From positions 1 to 64,000 of the forward strand of contig NHCE01000002.1 of NCBI GenBank assembly GCA_002168075.1: a stretch of DNA of 64,000 nucleotides. Reading direction: 5' to 3'. The translations under genes were made by a program, and so were the position numbers. Source of the DNA: Rhizobiales bacterium TMED25 (GTDB lineage: Bacteria > Pseudomonadota > Alphaproteobacteria > Rhizobiales > TMED25). Positions within the stretch are counted from its first letter, which is position 1, and every line of letters begins with the position of its first letter. The notes below the pieces were generated by a model. That model was given only the letters and a program-made list of their open reading frames with translations. It was not told where the DNA came from and searched no databases. This document shows positions 8,921 through 16,900 of the stretch, piece after piece.

Positions 8921-9523
8921 TTATTTAAATTTATTGTTATAAGTTTCTGTAAAGACAAAGTCCTCAATAGGATTACGTATCCTTTCTTGAAGTTCACGCT
9001 CGGCTAATACTTCAGGTAGTATATCCGCTTCACCCTGATAACCAAGTCCAAAGCCACAAACAATATCTACATCATCTGGAATTGAATATTCTTTTCTGAC
9101 CTCTTCTATGAGAATTCCTCCAGCTTGATGAATATACAAATCATGCTCCAAAGCTTGAAGAGTAAATTGTGCCATAGCCATTCCAGTATCATAGAAATTT
9201 GTTCTACTTTTTCTGTCACCTGCCATTAGTTGATATGCACAAACGAAACCTAATACAGGTGCATTTTTTGCCCACTTTTGATTGTTCTCATTAAAACAAG
9301 AAAGTGCTTTTGAAAACTGATCTGTATTTTCTTTCTGTGCAATTATATATCTCCAAGGCTGAGAATTATTGCATGACGCTGCCCATCTTGCAGCTTCGAA
9401 TAGTGGTCTCAAAATATCTTTTGGAACATCCTTTTCCGCAAATGCGCGCGGACTCCATCTGTTGGAAATCAGGTCTATGATTTTATAATCTGTTTTTGCT
9501 GGTTTATTTATTGGCATGGCCAT
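8921..9523 (-). CDS. Nitroreductase family protein
   Basis: 200-residue FMN enzyme of the nitroreductase superfamily. RWSPRAFAEKDVP near residues 22-34 is the typical first FMN-contact motif, followed by ARWAASCNNSQPWRYI, and GFGLGYQGEAD near the C-terminus corresponds to the conserved glycine-rich FMN loop. Relatives reduce nitro groups, quinones or enones, or act as dehydrogenases; the substrate is unknown. This is the first gene of the minus-strand run and is divergent from the GMC oxidoreductase across 102 AT-rich bases that carry an inverted repeat at 9562-9588. Confidence 0.87.
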   Translation of the reverse strand: MAMPINKPAKTDYKIIDLISNRWSPRAFAEKDVPKDILRPLFEAARWAASCNNSQPWRYIIAQKENTDQFSKALSCFNENNQKWAKNAPVLGFVCAYQLMAGDRKSRTNFYDTGMAMAQFTLQALEHDLYIHQAGGILIEEVRKEYSIPDDVDIVCGFGLGYQGEADILPEVLAERELQERIRNPIEDFVFTETYNNKFK

Positions 9524-9561
9524 AACCTTTTTTGTTAATTGTGTAATTAATTCATAATTAT

Positions 9562-9588
9562 TATTACATTTTTCTATAATATGTAATA
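9562..9588. promoter_or_regulatory. Inverted repeat, possible operator between divergent operons
   Basis: TATTACAT and ATGTAATA form perfect 8-base arms separated by 11 bases, centred between the nitroreductase start (9523) and the GMC oxidoreductase start (9626). The position suits an operator controlling both divergent units. The flanks are very AT-rich, so a chance repeat is quite possible and no regulator gene is seen nearby. Confidence 0.3.
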
Positions 9589-9625
9589 TATTTTTTATGT
9601 GTAAAATAAAATATTATTTCAAAAT

Positions 9626-11224
9626 ATGGATAAATTTGACTTTATTATTGTTGGCGCAGGATCTGCTGGATGCACTCTAGCCTCCAGATTATCAGAAAAT
9701 GGAAAGTACAGCGTTTGTATCCTTGAGGCTGGACCAAAAGATACAAATCCTTGGATACACGTCCCTATTGGTTATGCAAAACTATTTCATAATAAGAAAT
9801 TAAATTGGATGTATAAGACCAAAGATGATGACGGATGGATTAAAAGAAGTATTCCAGCTCCTAGAGGAAAAGTATTAGGAGGATCAAGTTCAATAAATGG
9901 TATGATTTATATACGTGGTCAAAAAGAAGACTATAACACATGGAGACAGCTAGGTAATACAGGCTGGTCTTATGATGATGTACTGCCATATTTCAAAAAA
10001 TCAGAGATACAAGAAAGAGGAGAAGATGATTATCATGGTTCCAATGGTAATCTTCATGTTCAGGATCACCGCGATAAACACCCATTAGCTGACGCATATG
10101 TTGAAGCAGCTGTTGATGAGGGTTATGAAAGAAATAATGACTTTAATGGTGAAAAGCAGGATGGATTTGGCCATTTCCAATGGACTCAAAATAAAGGAAG
10201 AAGGTGGAGTGCAGCTAAAGCATATTTAGAAAAGGCGAAAAAAAGGAAAAACGTTACCATAATTACAGATGCTCTGGCCTCGAAGATTCTATTTAAAAAT
10301 AAGACAGCCGTAGGAATAGAATATATATCCAAAGGTAAAACCTTAAAGGTTGAAGCTAACAAAGAAGTTATTTTATCACTTGGTGCATTTAATTCACCTC
10401 AACTTCTGCAATTGTCTGGCATAGGTAACAAAGAAATACTTCAAAAATATAATATTGAGTCTGTTCATGAATTAAAAGGTGTTGGGGAAAATCTTCAAGA
10501 TCATATTAATGCACCTATAATGTATGAGCTAAATAAACCATTTACTGCAAATGATGTTTTCCATAAATTGCATGTAAGAATTGGTGCAGGTCTTAATTAC
10601 CTTTTGAACCGTAAAGGGCTCCTTCACATGGGGGTCGCATATTCAGGTGGTTTCTTCAAGACAGATCAATCACTTGAAACTCCTGATATTCAAAGTCTGG
10701 TACTAATGTTTTCATCAACTGCAATTGGCGGTGCTCCCCATAAATTTCCTGGTGTTACAGTTGTATCAACGCTACTTAGACCTGAGAGCAGAGGTTATGT
10801 AAGAATTTCATCCAACAATCCAAAAGATGCTCCAGAAATAGCACCAAATTACTTAAGTGTTGAAAGAGATCGAATGAAGCTATTAGAGTCGATTAAAATA
10901 GTAAGAAAGATATTTAATAATAAAAATATATCATCATTCGTTGTTGAAGAAAAATATCCAGGTTCATCTTTAAATACCGATGAAGAATTATTAAATTATA
11001 TTAAAGATTATTGTAGAACGAGTTACCACCCAGTTGGTACATGCAAAATGGGTAGTGATAATATGGCTGTTGTTGATGAAGAACTTAAAGTTAGAGGCAT
11101 CAAATCACTACGTGTTGTGGATGCATCGATTATGCCAACATTAGTTTCGGGAAATACAAATGCTCCCACAATAATGATTGCTGAGAAAGCTTCAGATATG
11201 ATATTAAAAGAATATACTAACTAG
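9626..11224 (+). CDS. GMC family FAD-dependent oxidoreductase (choline dehydrogenase-like)
   Basis: 532-residue glucose-methanol-choline oxidoreductase. The N-terminal FAD motif is VGAGSAG (residues 9-15) with LEAG near 33-36, then the GMC signature GGSSSINGMIYIRG. The catalytic pair is H468 in SYHPVGT and N512 in GNTNAP, matching the His-Asn pair of choline oxidase-type enzymes. It should oxidise a primary or secondary alcohol, probably to an aldehyde or ketone. The neighbouring molybdenum hydroxylase begins 12 bases downstream and could oxidise the product further. No betaine aldehyde dehydrogenase or choline transporter is nearby, so choline is not claimed as substrate. Confidence 0.92.
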   Translation: MDKFDFIIVGAGSAGCTLASRLSENGKYSVCILEAGPKDTNPWIHVPIGYAKLFHNKKLNWMYKTKDDDGWIKRSIPAPRGKVLGGSSSINGMIYIRGQKEDYNTWRQLGNTGWSYDDVLPYFKKSEIQERGEDDYHGSNGNLHVQDHRDKHPLADAYVEAAVDEGYERNNDFNGEKQDGFGHFQWTQNKGRRWSAAKAYLEKAKKRKNVTIITDALASKILFKNKTAVGIEYISKGKTLKVEANKEVILSLGAFNSPQLLQLSGIGNKEILQKYNIESVHELKGVGENLQDHINAPIMYELNKPFTANDVFHKLHVRIGAGLNYLLNRKGLLHMGVAYSGGFFKTDQSLETPDIQSLVLMFSSTAIGGAPHKFPGVTVVSTLLRPESRGYVRISSNNPKDAPEIAPNYLSVERDRMKLLESIKIVRKIFNNKNISSFVVEEKYPGSSLNTDEELLNYIKDYCRTSYHPVGTCKMGSDNMAVVDEELKVRGIKSLRVVDASIMPTLVSGNTNAPTIMIAEKASDMILKEYTN

Positions 11225-11236
11225 AAAGGCCAAATA

Positions 11237-13597
11237 ATGGATGATTTCAAAGACTTAGCATTTACTAAATTTTCAGTAGGACAATCAGTGTCAAGATTCG
11301 AGGACCCTGAACTACTTAAAGGTGAAGGTACCTATACAGACGATGTTAAAAGTGAAAGTGATACTTTTCAAGCATTTGCTTTTAGGTCTCCCTACGCCCA
11401 TGCAAAAATACTAGAAATTAATATCAGCGATGCGATTAACCAGCCAGGTGTCTTAGATATAATCACTCATAAAGATATGGATGATAGTAATATTGGACCG
11501 ATTCCATGCCTTACTGCTGATAAATTGAAGGGTAAAGATGGAAATGGTATAAAGGTGCCACCATTAATATCTCTTGCAAAAGATAAACTTTATTATGTTG
11601 GTCAGCCAATTGCCTTCATTATTGCGGACACACTAAATAATGCAAAAAATGCGGCAGATTTTATAATGCTTGATGTAGATGAATTAGATGTAATAGTTGA
11701 TCCCAAAGAATCTATGAAAGTTGATATGCCCCCTATTCACCCGTCTCTTGAAAATAATATTGCCATAGATTGGGATTACGGCGACAAAGATGATGTTGAT
11801 AATATTATAGAGAAGGCAAAATACAAAACATCTATAGAACTTAGAAATAGCCGCCTGATTGTATCCGCCATGGAACCCAGGGCTTGCATGGCAAGCTATG
11901 ATAATAAAAGCTCAACATACAATTTACATTCACCATCACAAGGATTGTTTGGGTTTTCAAACATATTGGCAAATATCTTTGGTGTAGAAAGAGATCAGAT
12001 GCATTGTCATACGCCAAGTGTAGGTGGTTCATTTGGAATGAAATCCAGCCCATACCCAGAGTATATAGCTGCTCTAGTAGCGGCAAAGAAGACTGGTAAA
12101 ACAATTAAGTGGAAAGATACGAGAACAGACTCATTCTTATCAGATACACATGGAAGAGATTCATGGATTAATGCCACAATTGCTTTCGATGAAAATAAAA
12201 AAATGTTAGGAGCAAAAATTGATGTTGTAGCGAATTCAGGAGCATTTATGGGACTAATGGGCCCGATGGCACAGTCTGCTAATATTAAGAATAATTTTTG
12301 TGGGGCTTATGATCTTCCAACAATGTATGTAAACTCAAAAGCAGTATTTACAAACACAACACCCATTGGTGCTTACAGAGGTGCTGGCAGACCGGAAGGT
12401 GTTTATATAATGGAGAGATTATTGCAAAAAGCAGCAATTGAAATGGATATTGACCCAGTTGAGTTGCGTAAAATAAATCTTATTCAAAAAGAACAATTCC
12501 CATATCAATCAGCTGCTGGGTTGACATATGACAGCGGAGATTTTCAAAGTGTTATCGAAGATGGTCTTAAAACTGCAGATTGGGATGGTTTTGAGGCAAG
12601 AAAAATAGAATCTAAGAAAAATGGGTTTTTTAGAGGTAGAGCACTAACTTACTATTTAGAAGTAACGGCTCCAGTTGGAAAAGAAATGGGTAGAATTCGC
12701 TTTGATGATAATGGATCTATAACATTGATAAGTGGTAATCTCGATTATGGACAAGGCCATTTAACTTCATTTGCACAGATAATGTCAGATAAGCTATCAA
12801 TTCCTATGGATAAGTTCAAATTATTGCAAGGTGATAGTAAAGAATTAATAGCAGGGACCGGAACAGGTGGCTCGCGAACAGCAATTTCAGGGGGCACGCT
12901 CCTCCTAAAAGCTGCAAATATTGTGATTGAAAATGGAAAACAATTAGCTGCCCATCTATTTGGAGATGATGCAAATAATGTAGAATTTAATGATGGTAAT
13001 TTTGAAGTACCAAACACTAATCATAAAATCAATATACTAGATCTAAATAGTGATATCAAAGATCTCATAAGAGACAAGAAGCTACCAGCTAATCTGCCTC
13101 AAGGTTTAGATGGGGAATTAGCTGAAGATACACCTCCATCATCTTTTCCAAATGGATGTCATATTTCGGAAGTTGAAATAAATCCAAAAACTGGAGAAGT
13201 AAAACTTATAAAACACATTGCAGTAAATGATTTTGGTAACTTAGTAAACCCGCTTCTCGTAGAAGGGCAAGTGCTAGGTGGCATCATTCAAGCCCAAGGC
13301 CAAATACTTATGGAAAATCTATGCTACGATGATTACGGTCAGTTACTATCAGGTTCATATATGGACTACACTATGCCTAAGGCTGCCGATATACCTAAGC
13401 AATTTGTGTTTAAATCGCACCCAGTTCCATGTACAACAAATCCATTGGGAATTAAAGGTTGTGGAGAAGCAGGTATATCAGGGGCTCTTCCAACCATCAT
13501 GAACGCAATTGTTGATGCCCTGGAAAGTAACGGAATTGATGGGAAAAACCTCAATATGCCAGTTACATCAGAAAAAATGTGGGAAATAGTCAGTTAA
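11237..13597 (+). CDS. Xanthine dehydrogenase/CoxL-family molybdopterin-binding large subunit
   Basis: 786-residue large subunit of a molybdenum hydroxylase, of normal length for the CoxL group. VSRFEDPELLKGEGTYTDD at the N-terminus, GGSFGMK at 263-269, AYRGAGR at 379-385, a DYGQGH segment, and the catalytic Glu E744 in GCGEAG are visible. The active-site loop is AYRGAGR, as in form II enzymes, and not AYRCSFR of true CO dehydrogenase, so CO oxidation is unlikely; a heterocycle or aldehyde hydroxylase is more plausible. The small 2Fe-2S and medium FAD subunits that normally accompany it are absent from this window. moaC and moeA for its cofactor lie at 44-46 kb. Confidence 0.9.
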   Translation: MDDFKDLAFTKFSVGQSVSRFEDPELLKGEGTYTDDVKSESDTFQAFAFRSPYAHAKILEINISDAINQPGVLDIITHKDMDDSNIGPIPCLTADKLKGKDGNGIKVPPLISLAKDKLYYVGQPIAFIIADTLNNAKNAADFIMLDVDELDVIVDPKESMKVDMPPIHPSLENNIAIDWDYGDKDDVDNIIEKAKYKTSIELRNSRLIVSAMEPRACMASYDNKSSTYNLHSPSQGLFGFSNILANIFGVERDQMHCHTPSVGGSFGMKSSPYPEYIAALVAAKKTGKTIKWKDTRTDSFLSDTHGRDSWINATIAFDENKKMLGAKIDVVANSGAFMGLMGPMAQSANIKNNFCGAYDLPTMYVNSKAVFTNTTPIGAYRGAGRPEGVYIMERLLQKAAIEMDIDPVELRKINLIQKEQFPYQSAAGLTYDSGDFQSVIEDGLKTADWDGFEARKIESKKNGFFRGRALTYYLEVTAPVGKEMGRIRFDDNGSITLISGNLDYGQGHLTSFAQIMSDKLSIPMDKFKLLQGDSKELIAGTGTGGSRTAISGGTLLLKAANIVIENGKQLAAHLFGDDANNVEFNDGNFEVPNTNHKINILDLNSDIKDLIRDKKLPANLPQGLDGELAEDTPPSSFPNGCHISEVEINPKTGEVKLIKHIAVNDFGNLVNPLLVEGQVLGGIIQAQGQILMENLCYDDYGQLLSGSYMDYTMPKAADIPKQFVFKSHPVPCTTNPLGIKGCGEAGISGALPTIMNAIVDALESNGIDGKNLNMPVTSEKMWEIVS

Positions 13598-13672
13598 TAG
13601 GTTTTTTTAATTAATTTTCTTTATCTTTGACTGATCTTTGATATAAATAAGTTAACTTTTTTTATGGAGTAA

Positions 13673-13831
13673 ATGATGAAACAAAGAAATCAATACCTTA
13701 TAATGGTAGTTTTAGTTGCAGTAATGGCAGGTACAGCATTCTATATATGGGACAAAGAAAAAGATATGGTCAAAGAGGATACCTCCACTGTGCTAGAATT
13801 TAAGTCTGAAGATGTTGAATTTTGGAAATAA
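13673..13831 (+). CDS. Small single-pass membrane protein, 52 residues
   Basis: A 52-codon frame opens with ATG-ATG at 13673, with GGAG five bases before the first ATG, and ends with TAA at 13829-13831. The protein has a short basic N-terminus (KQRNQ), one hydrophobic segment at about residues 8-26, and an acidic, charged C-terminal part ending in EFW and Lys. This N-in single-pass topology is common for small bacterial membrane proteins; function is unknown. It fits exactly between the molybdenum hydroxylase (75 bases upstream) and the convergent EamA gene (three bases downstream), which supports it being real. Confidence 0.62.
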   Translation: MMKQRNQYLIMVVLVAVMAGTAFYIWDKEKDMVKEDTSTVLEFKSEDVEFWK

Positions 13832-13834
13832 ATA

Positions 13835-14740
13835 TTATATTTGCCAAATTATAAAGTAAACACCTACTATAGATAGAAAAATTCCAAATAAGACTTTGAA
13901 GTTTATTATCTCGTGTTTTTTGTTTATGAACCAACTAAAAATTACTCGAAATATTATAGTTGTTTTTTGAATGGGCTCAACGATTGATATTGGTGCAATA
14001 CCCAGCGCCATATATCTTAATAGGTGAGCGAAGAAACTAAATATACCAGCTAGCAAAAACCAAGAAACTCCTTCTTTTTGGTAATTATATATTTCACGAA
14101 ATGATTTTTTGCTGATTATTATGATTAAAAAAATTAAAATTGTTGCTGAAAAATAAGCAATAAAAGCCCCTACAATACTTTCTTTCACACCCCCCTCATT
14201 CAACCCAACTTTGACAAAATAAGGGCTTATCCCAAAAGATATAGCACACAGTATTCCCCATATATATCCCTTCTTATAATCTATAATAATACCTGACTTT
14301 GTTTTAGAATTTTCTTTTCCTAAAAATAGTATTATTGAAGGTCCAATAATTATTAGAGATATACCAATAAGTAATTTTAAAGTAATAATTTCACCCAAAA
14401 CAAAAAAAGCAAAAAATATTGAAACTAGTAGACCTAATTGAGTGACCGGACCTGCGAGTGTGGCCCCCAGTAACTGTGTTGATTTATAATTACAATAACG
14501 ACCAATAATTAAATGAACTATTCCAGCTAAGGAGAAAAAAAATAGTGAGTCAAATGACATCGTATATAACAAATACGTATAATCAAAAATAACTAATATC
14601 ATATAAAATAATGGAACACCGATGGGAACGGTAATTGCAATAGCCTGATATACTGGAGCTGTTATGACTCCTCTTCGAAGAGTGGTCATATTTCCTGCAA
14701 ACATCATAGATGATAATAATGCAAGTACACCTCCCAGCAT
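13835..14740 (-). CDS. EamA/DMT-family transporter, copy 2 of a tandem pair
   Basis: 301-residue inner-membrane protein with about ten hydrophobic segments in two repeats of five, the EamA drug/metabolite transporter pattern. The first repeat contains LRRGV and VPIGVPLF; the second ends with SIVEPIQKTT and a final hydrophobic helix. It aligns along its whole length with the gene just upstream (14755-15669), so the two are tandem duplicates or two chains of a heterodimer. The transported compound is unknown; EamA proteins usually export metabolites or take up small organics. A link to the neighbouring catabolic genes is inference. Confidence 0.85.
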   Translation of the reverse strand: MLGGVLALLSSMMFAGNMTTLRRGVITAPVYQAIAITVPIGVPLFYMILVIFDYTYLLYTMSFDSLFFFSLAGIVHLIIGRYCNYKSTQLLGATLAGPVTQLGLLVSIFFAFFVLGEIITLKLLIGISLIIIGPSIILFLGKENSKTKSGIIIDYKKGYIWGILCAISFGISPYFVKVGLNEGGVKESIVGAFIAYFSATILIFLIIIISKKSFREIYNYQKEGVSWFLLAGIFSFFAHLLRYMALGIAPISIVEPIQKTTIIFRVIFSWFINKKHEIINFKVLFGIFLSIVGVYFIIWQI

Positions 14741-14754
14741 GTCTAAGCTCCCTT

Positions 14755-15669
14755 TTATGACAAATCTAATTGTAAAATAAGTAAGTAAACACCGACTAAT
14801 GACAAAGCAATACCAGATAAAACTCTTAAATTTATAATTTCATGCTTTCGATTTATAAGGTACCCAAATAAAACACGAAAAACAATAGATGAACGATGAA
14901 TGGGTTCAACTATAGAAATTGGAAGAAAACCAAGGGCTATGAATCTTAGTAACTGAGCGCTGGATCCTAATATGCCCGTTATAGTAAACCATTTTATTCC
15001 ATCTACATTAATTGATACTACTTCTTTCAAACTGACTCTACTGAAGAGGACAATAAATATCAAGAATATCATCGCTGATAGATACGCGACAAAACCACCA
15101 ATAATAGTGAATTTAAAATCACCAGAATGAAGGGCTAGCTTGATAAGAAGTGGACTTATTCCGTAACAAAAAGCACACATCATTCCCCACATTAATCCTT
15201 TATTGTAATTTAGTTTAATACCAGATTTGGTATACTTATCATTTTGTTTTCCAAATAAAATAAATAGTGGACCCATTAACAATAGGGCAATTCCAATTAT
15301 GTGCAAAAAAGTAATTACTTCTCCTAGAATGAAAAAAGCGGTAAATAGACTGATTAATAAACCTAACTGAACGATTGGCCCTGCTTGTGTTGCACCAATT
15401 GACTCGATTGTTTTATAGCCGAAATATCTCCCAAACACGAAATGAATAATTCCAGCAGAAGAGAATAATAATAATGAATTTAGGTTAAGTAGACTAAAAC
15501 TAGACCAACATCTAAAAGCAACTATTGCAATTAGAAACAAAGGAACACCAATTGGAACAGTTACAATAATTGACTGATAAACAGATGCATACAGTATACC
15601 TCTTCGAAGTGCAGTATCATTAGCAGCAAATGCAATTGCTGAAATAATTGCACAAAATAATCCTGTCAC
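14755..15669 (-). CDS. EamA/DMT-family transporter, copy 1 of a tandem pair
   Basis: 304-residue polytopic membrane protein with about ten transmembrane segments in two EamA repeats. LRRGI and TVPIGVPLF occur at the same positions as in the next gene, and the second repeat has SIVEPIHRSS and a closing ISLVGVY-like helix. The start is GTG at 15669; it aligns exactly with the ATG of the paralogue, which supports it. It follows the DUF2141 gene by 14 bases and precedes its paralogue by 14 bases, so one transcript is likely. Substrate not assignable. Confidence 0.85.
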   Translation of the reverse strand: MTGLFCAIISAIAFAANDTALRRGILYASVYQSIIVTVPIGVPLFLIAIVAFRCWSSFSLLNLNSLLLFSSAGIIHFVFGRYFGYKTIESIGATQAGPIVQLGLLISLFTAFFILGEVITFLHIIGIALLLMGPLFILFGKQNDKYTKSGIKLNYNKGLMWGMMCAFCYGISPLLIKLALHSGDFKFTIIGGFVAYLSAMIFLIFIVLFSRVSLKEVVSINVDGIKWFTITGILGSSAQLLRFIALGFLPISIVEPIHRSSIVFRVLFGYLINRKHEIINLRVLSGIALSLVGVYLLILQLDLS

Positions 15670-15683
15670 TTTATTACCTATAT

Positions 15684-16094
15684 TTAATAATTCATTTTTA
15701 AATACATGGGGGTACCATGATTTAAATATGTAATTGTTTCCTCAAAATTTGGACGACCCTTAGGAATATAACTATTTGAATAGGAAAAACCTTCACTTGG
15801 GATCCAAAAAAAAGATGTGTTTAATTTCTTATCATGATTTTCATCATGATAAACAAAAATTGAAATTTCACCCTCATGTATATCTTTTAGAGGGAATATA
15901 GTTTGTCCCGTTGTAGCTACCTTCCTTGCATTATAAAATGGTTTATTGTTTATAAATGAGTCTTTATTTTTATAAATACTTATTTCAATGTACCCATCAT
16001 TATTTGCAACATCTTCGATATAAATTGAAGCGTGCGAGTATACAAATTTACTTGTTGAAACAAGAAATAATAAAATTATTAAATATTTTACCAT
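15684..16094 (-). CDS. DUF2141 domain-containing secreted protein
   Basis: 136-residue protein with a Sec signal peptide (hydrophobic residues 4-19, likely cut near YSH) followed by a DUF2141 domain. Typical features are a beta strand reading GYIEISIYKNKDSF, FVYHDENHDKKLNTSFFWIPSEGFSYSN, and RPNFEETITYL. DUF2141 proteins are small beta-sandwich periplasmic or outer-surface proteins of unknown function. Its start lies two bases after the VOC gene stop, so the two are probably co-transcribed. Confidence 0.83.
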   Translation of the reverse strand: MVKYLIILLFLVSTSKFVYSHASIYIEDVANNDGYIEISIYKNKDSFINNKPFYNARKVATTGQTIFPLKDIHEGEISIFVYHDENHDKKLNTSFFWIPSEGFSYSNSYIPKGRPNFEETITYLNHGTPMYLKMNY

Positions 16095-16096
16095 TT

Positions 16097-16624
16097 TTAG
16101 AAATCAGGATCTGGTGCTGCAACACATTGCTTTGTAACCTTCATCATCCAAGTATAGAATTCAAGTCGATTTCCATCAGGGTCAGTAATATAAAATGCAT
16201 GGCTACCACTCCCACCAACAAAACCGAGGGTATCACCACCTTCAACGTATTTTGCTTCATGTCCATGAACATAAGGGCCCGAAACAAAAGGTATACCTTT
16301 TTTCTTACATTCTTCCAATGCATTCAACCAATCTTCTCTTTCAGGTATTTCAAACGCAATATGATGAACACCTGGAAGATGTCTCTTGCCAGTATCTGAT
16401 TGATCTAGACCTTTTCTATCTTTTGCTTTATCTATCTCAAAAAAAACAATATCATGATGCCAATCCTCACATCTAACAAAACACTGACGATCTTTTCTGT
16501 ATGGTTCACCCCATAATCCAGTGAGCTTCAAACCAACAACATTTCTATACCAATTGAGTGATTTATCTATATCACTTACCCAAATACCTATATGGCCTAC
16601 TCTATGCACTCCTTCAAAAGACAT
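16097..16624 (-). CDS. VOC-superfamily protein (glyoxalase/extradiol dioxygenase-like)
   Basis: 175-residue vicinal-oxygen-chelate protein with two beta-alpha-beta-beta-beta modules. Probable metal ligands are H11 in VGHIGIWV, H88 in GVHHIAFE and E155 in DPDGNRLEFYTW, the His-His-Glu set of type I extradiol dioxygenases and related enzymes. One domain pair makes it shorter than BphC-type dioxygenases (about 290 residues), so it may be a small dioxygenase, isomerase or glyoxalase-like enzyme. It is the first gene of the minus-strand group that includes DUF2141 and the EamA pair. Confidence 0.85.
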   Translation of the reverse strand: MSFEGVHRVGHIGIWVSDIDKSLNWYRNVVGLKLTGLWGEPYRKDRQCFVRCEDWHHDIVFFEIDKAKDRKGLDQSDTGKRHLPGVHHIAFEIPEREDWLNALEECKKKGIPFVSGPYVHGHEAKYVEGGDTLGFVGGSGSHAFYITDPDGNRLEFYTWMMKVTKQCVAAPDPDF

Positions 16625-16775
16625 TGCACCCCCCTTTATTGTATTTATATTTTAAATGTTACCATAAATATTATAAATTATGTTAAATAAAATCTATAGG
16701 CTTTAGTACATTTCCATTAATTTAAAAAATGTTTATTTTGGTGATTACCAGTCAAAAGATTATTTGAAGGGAAGT

Positions 16776-16851
16776 TGGCGGGCCCTATAGGAATCGAACC
16801 TATGACACAGTGATTAAAAGTCACCTGCTCTACCGACTGAGCTAAGGGCCC
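16776..16851 (-). tRNA. tRNA-Lys (anticodon UUU)
   Basis: A 76-base cloverleaf on the minus strand. The acceptor stem is GGGCCCT paired with AGGGCCC, the discriminator is G, and CCA is encoded. The D arm is GCTC...GAGC, the anticodon loop is CTTTTAA with UUU at plus-strand 16816-16818, and the T loop is GGTTCGATTCC. The 3' end points toward the accessory genes at lower coordinates; tgt lies on its 5' side. Confidence 0.97.
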
Positions 16852-16900
16852 GTATGTATTTAATTTAATATACTTAAATTAGCTTTACATCAATACATAA

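Noticed and set aside
12745..13017. 90-residue antisense frame within the molybdenum hydroxylase gene
   Set aside because: No family features or ribosome site; it is a mirror of a conserved coding region.
11237..13597. Carbon monoxide dehydrogenase large subunit (coxL)
   Set aside because: Active-site loop is AYRGAGR and not AYRCSFR, and coxM/coxS are absent.
15956..16399. 147-residue plus-strand frame opposite the DUF2141 and VOC genes
   Set aside because: It runs antisense across two recognisable genes, with His/Cys-rich composition typical of antisense frames.
16625..16775. Attachment-site repeat or integrase next to tRNA-Lys
   Set aside because: No copy of the tRNA 3' end was found elsewhere in the window and no integrase gene is present.
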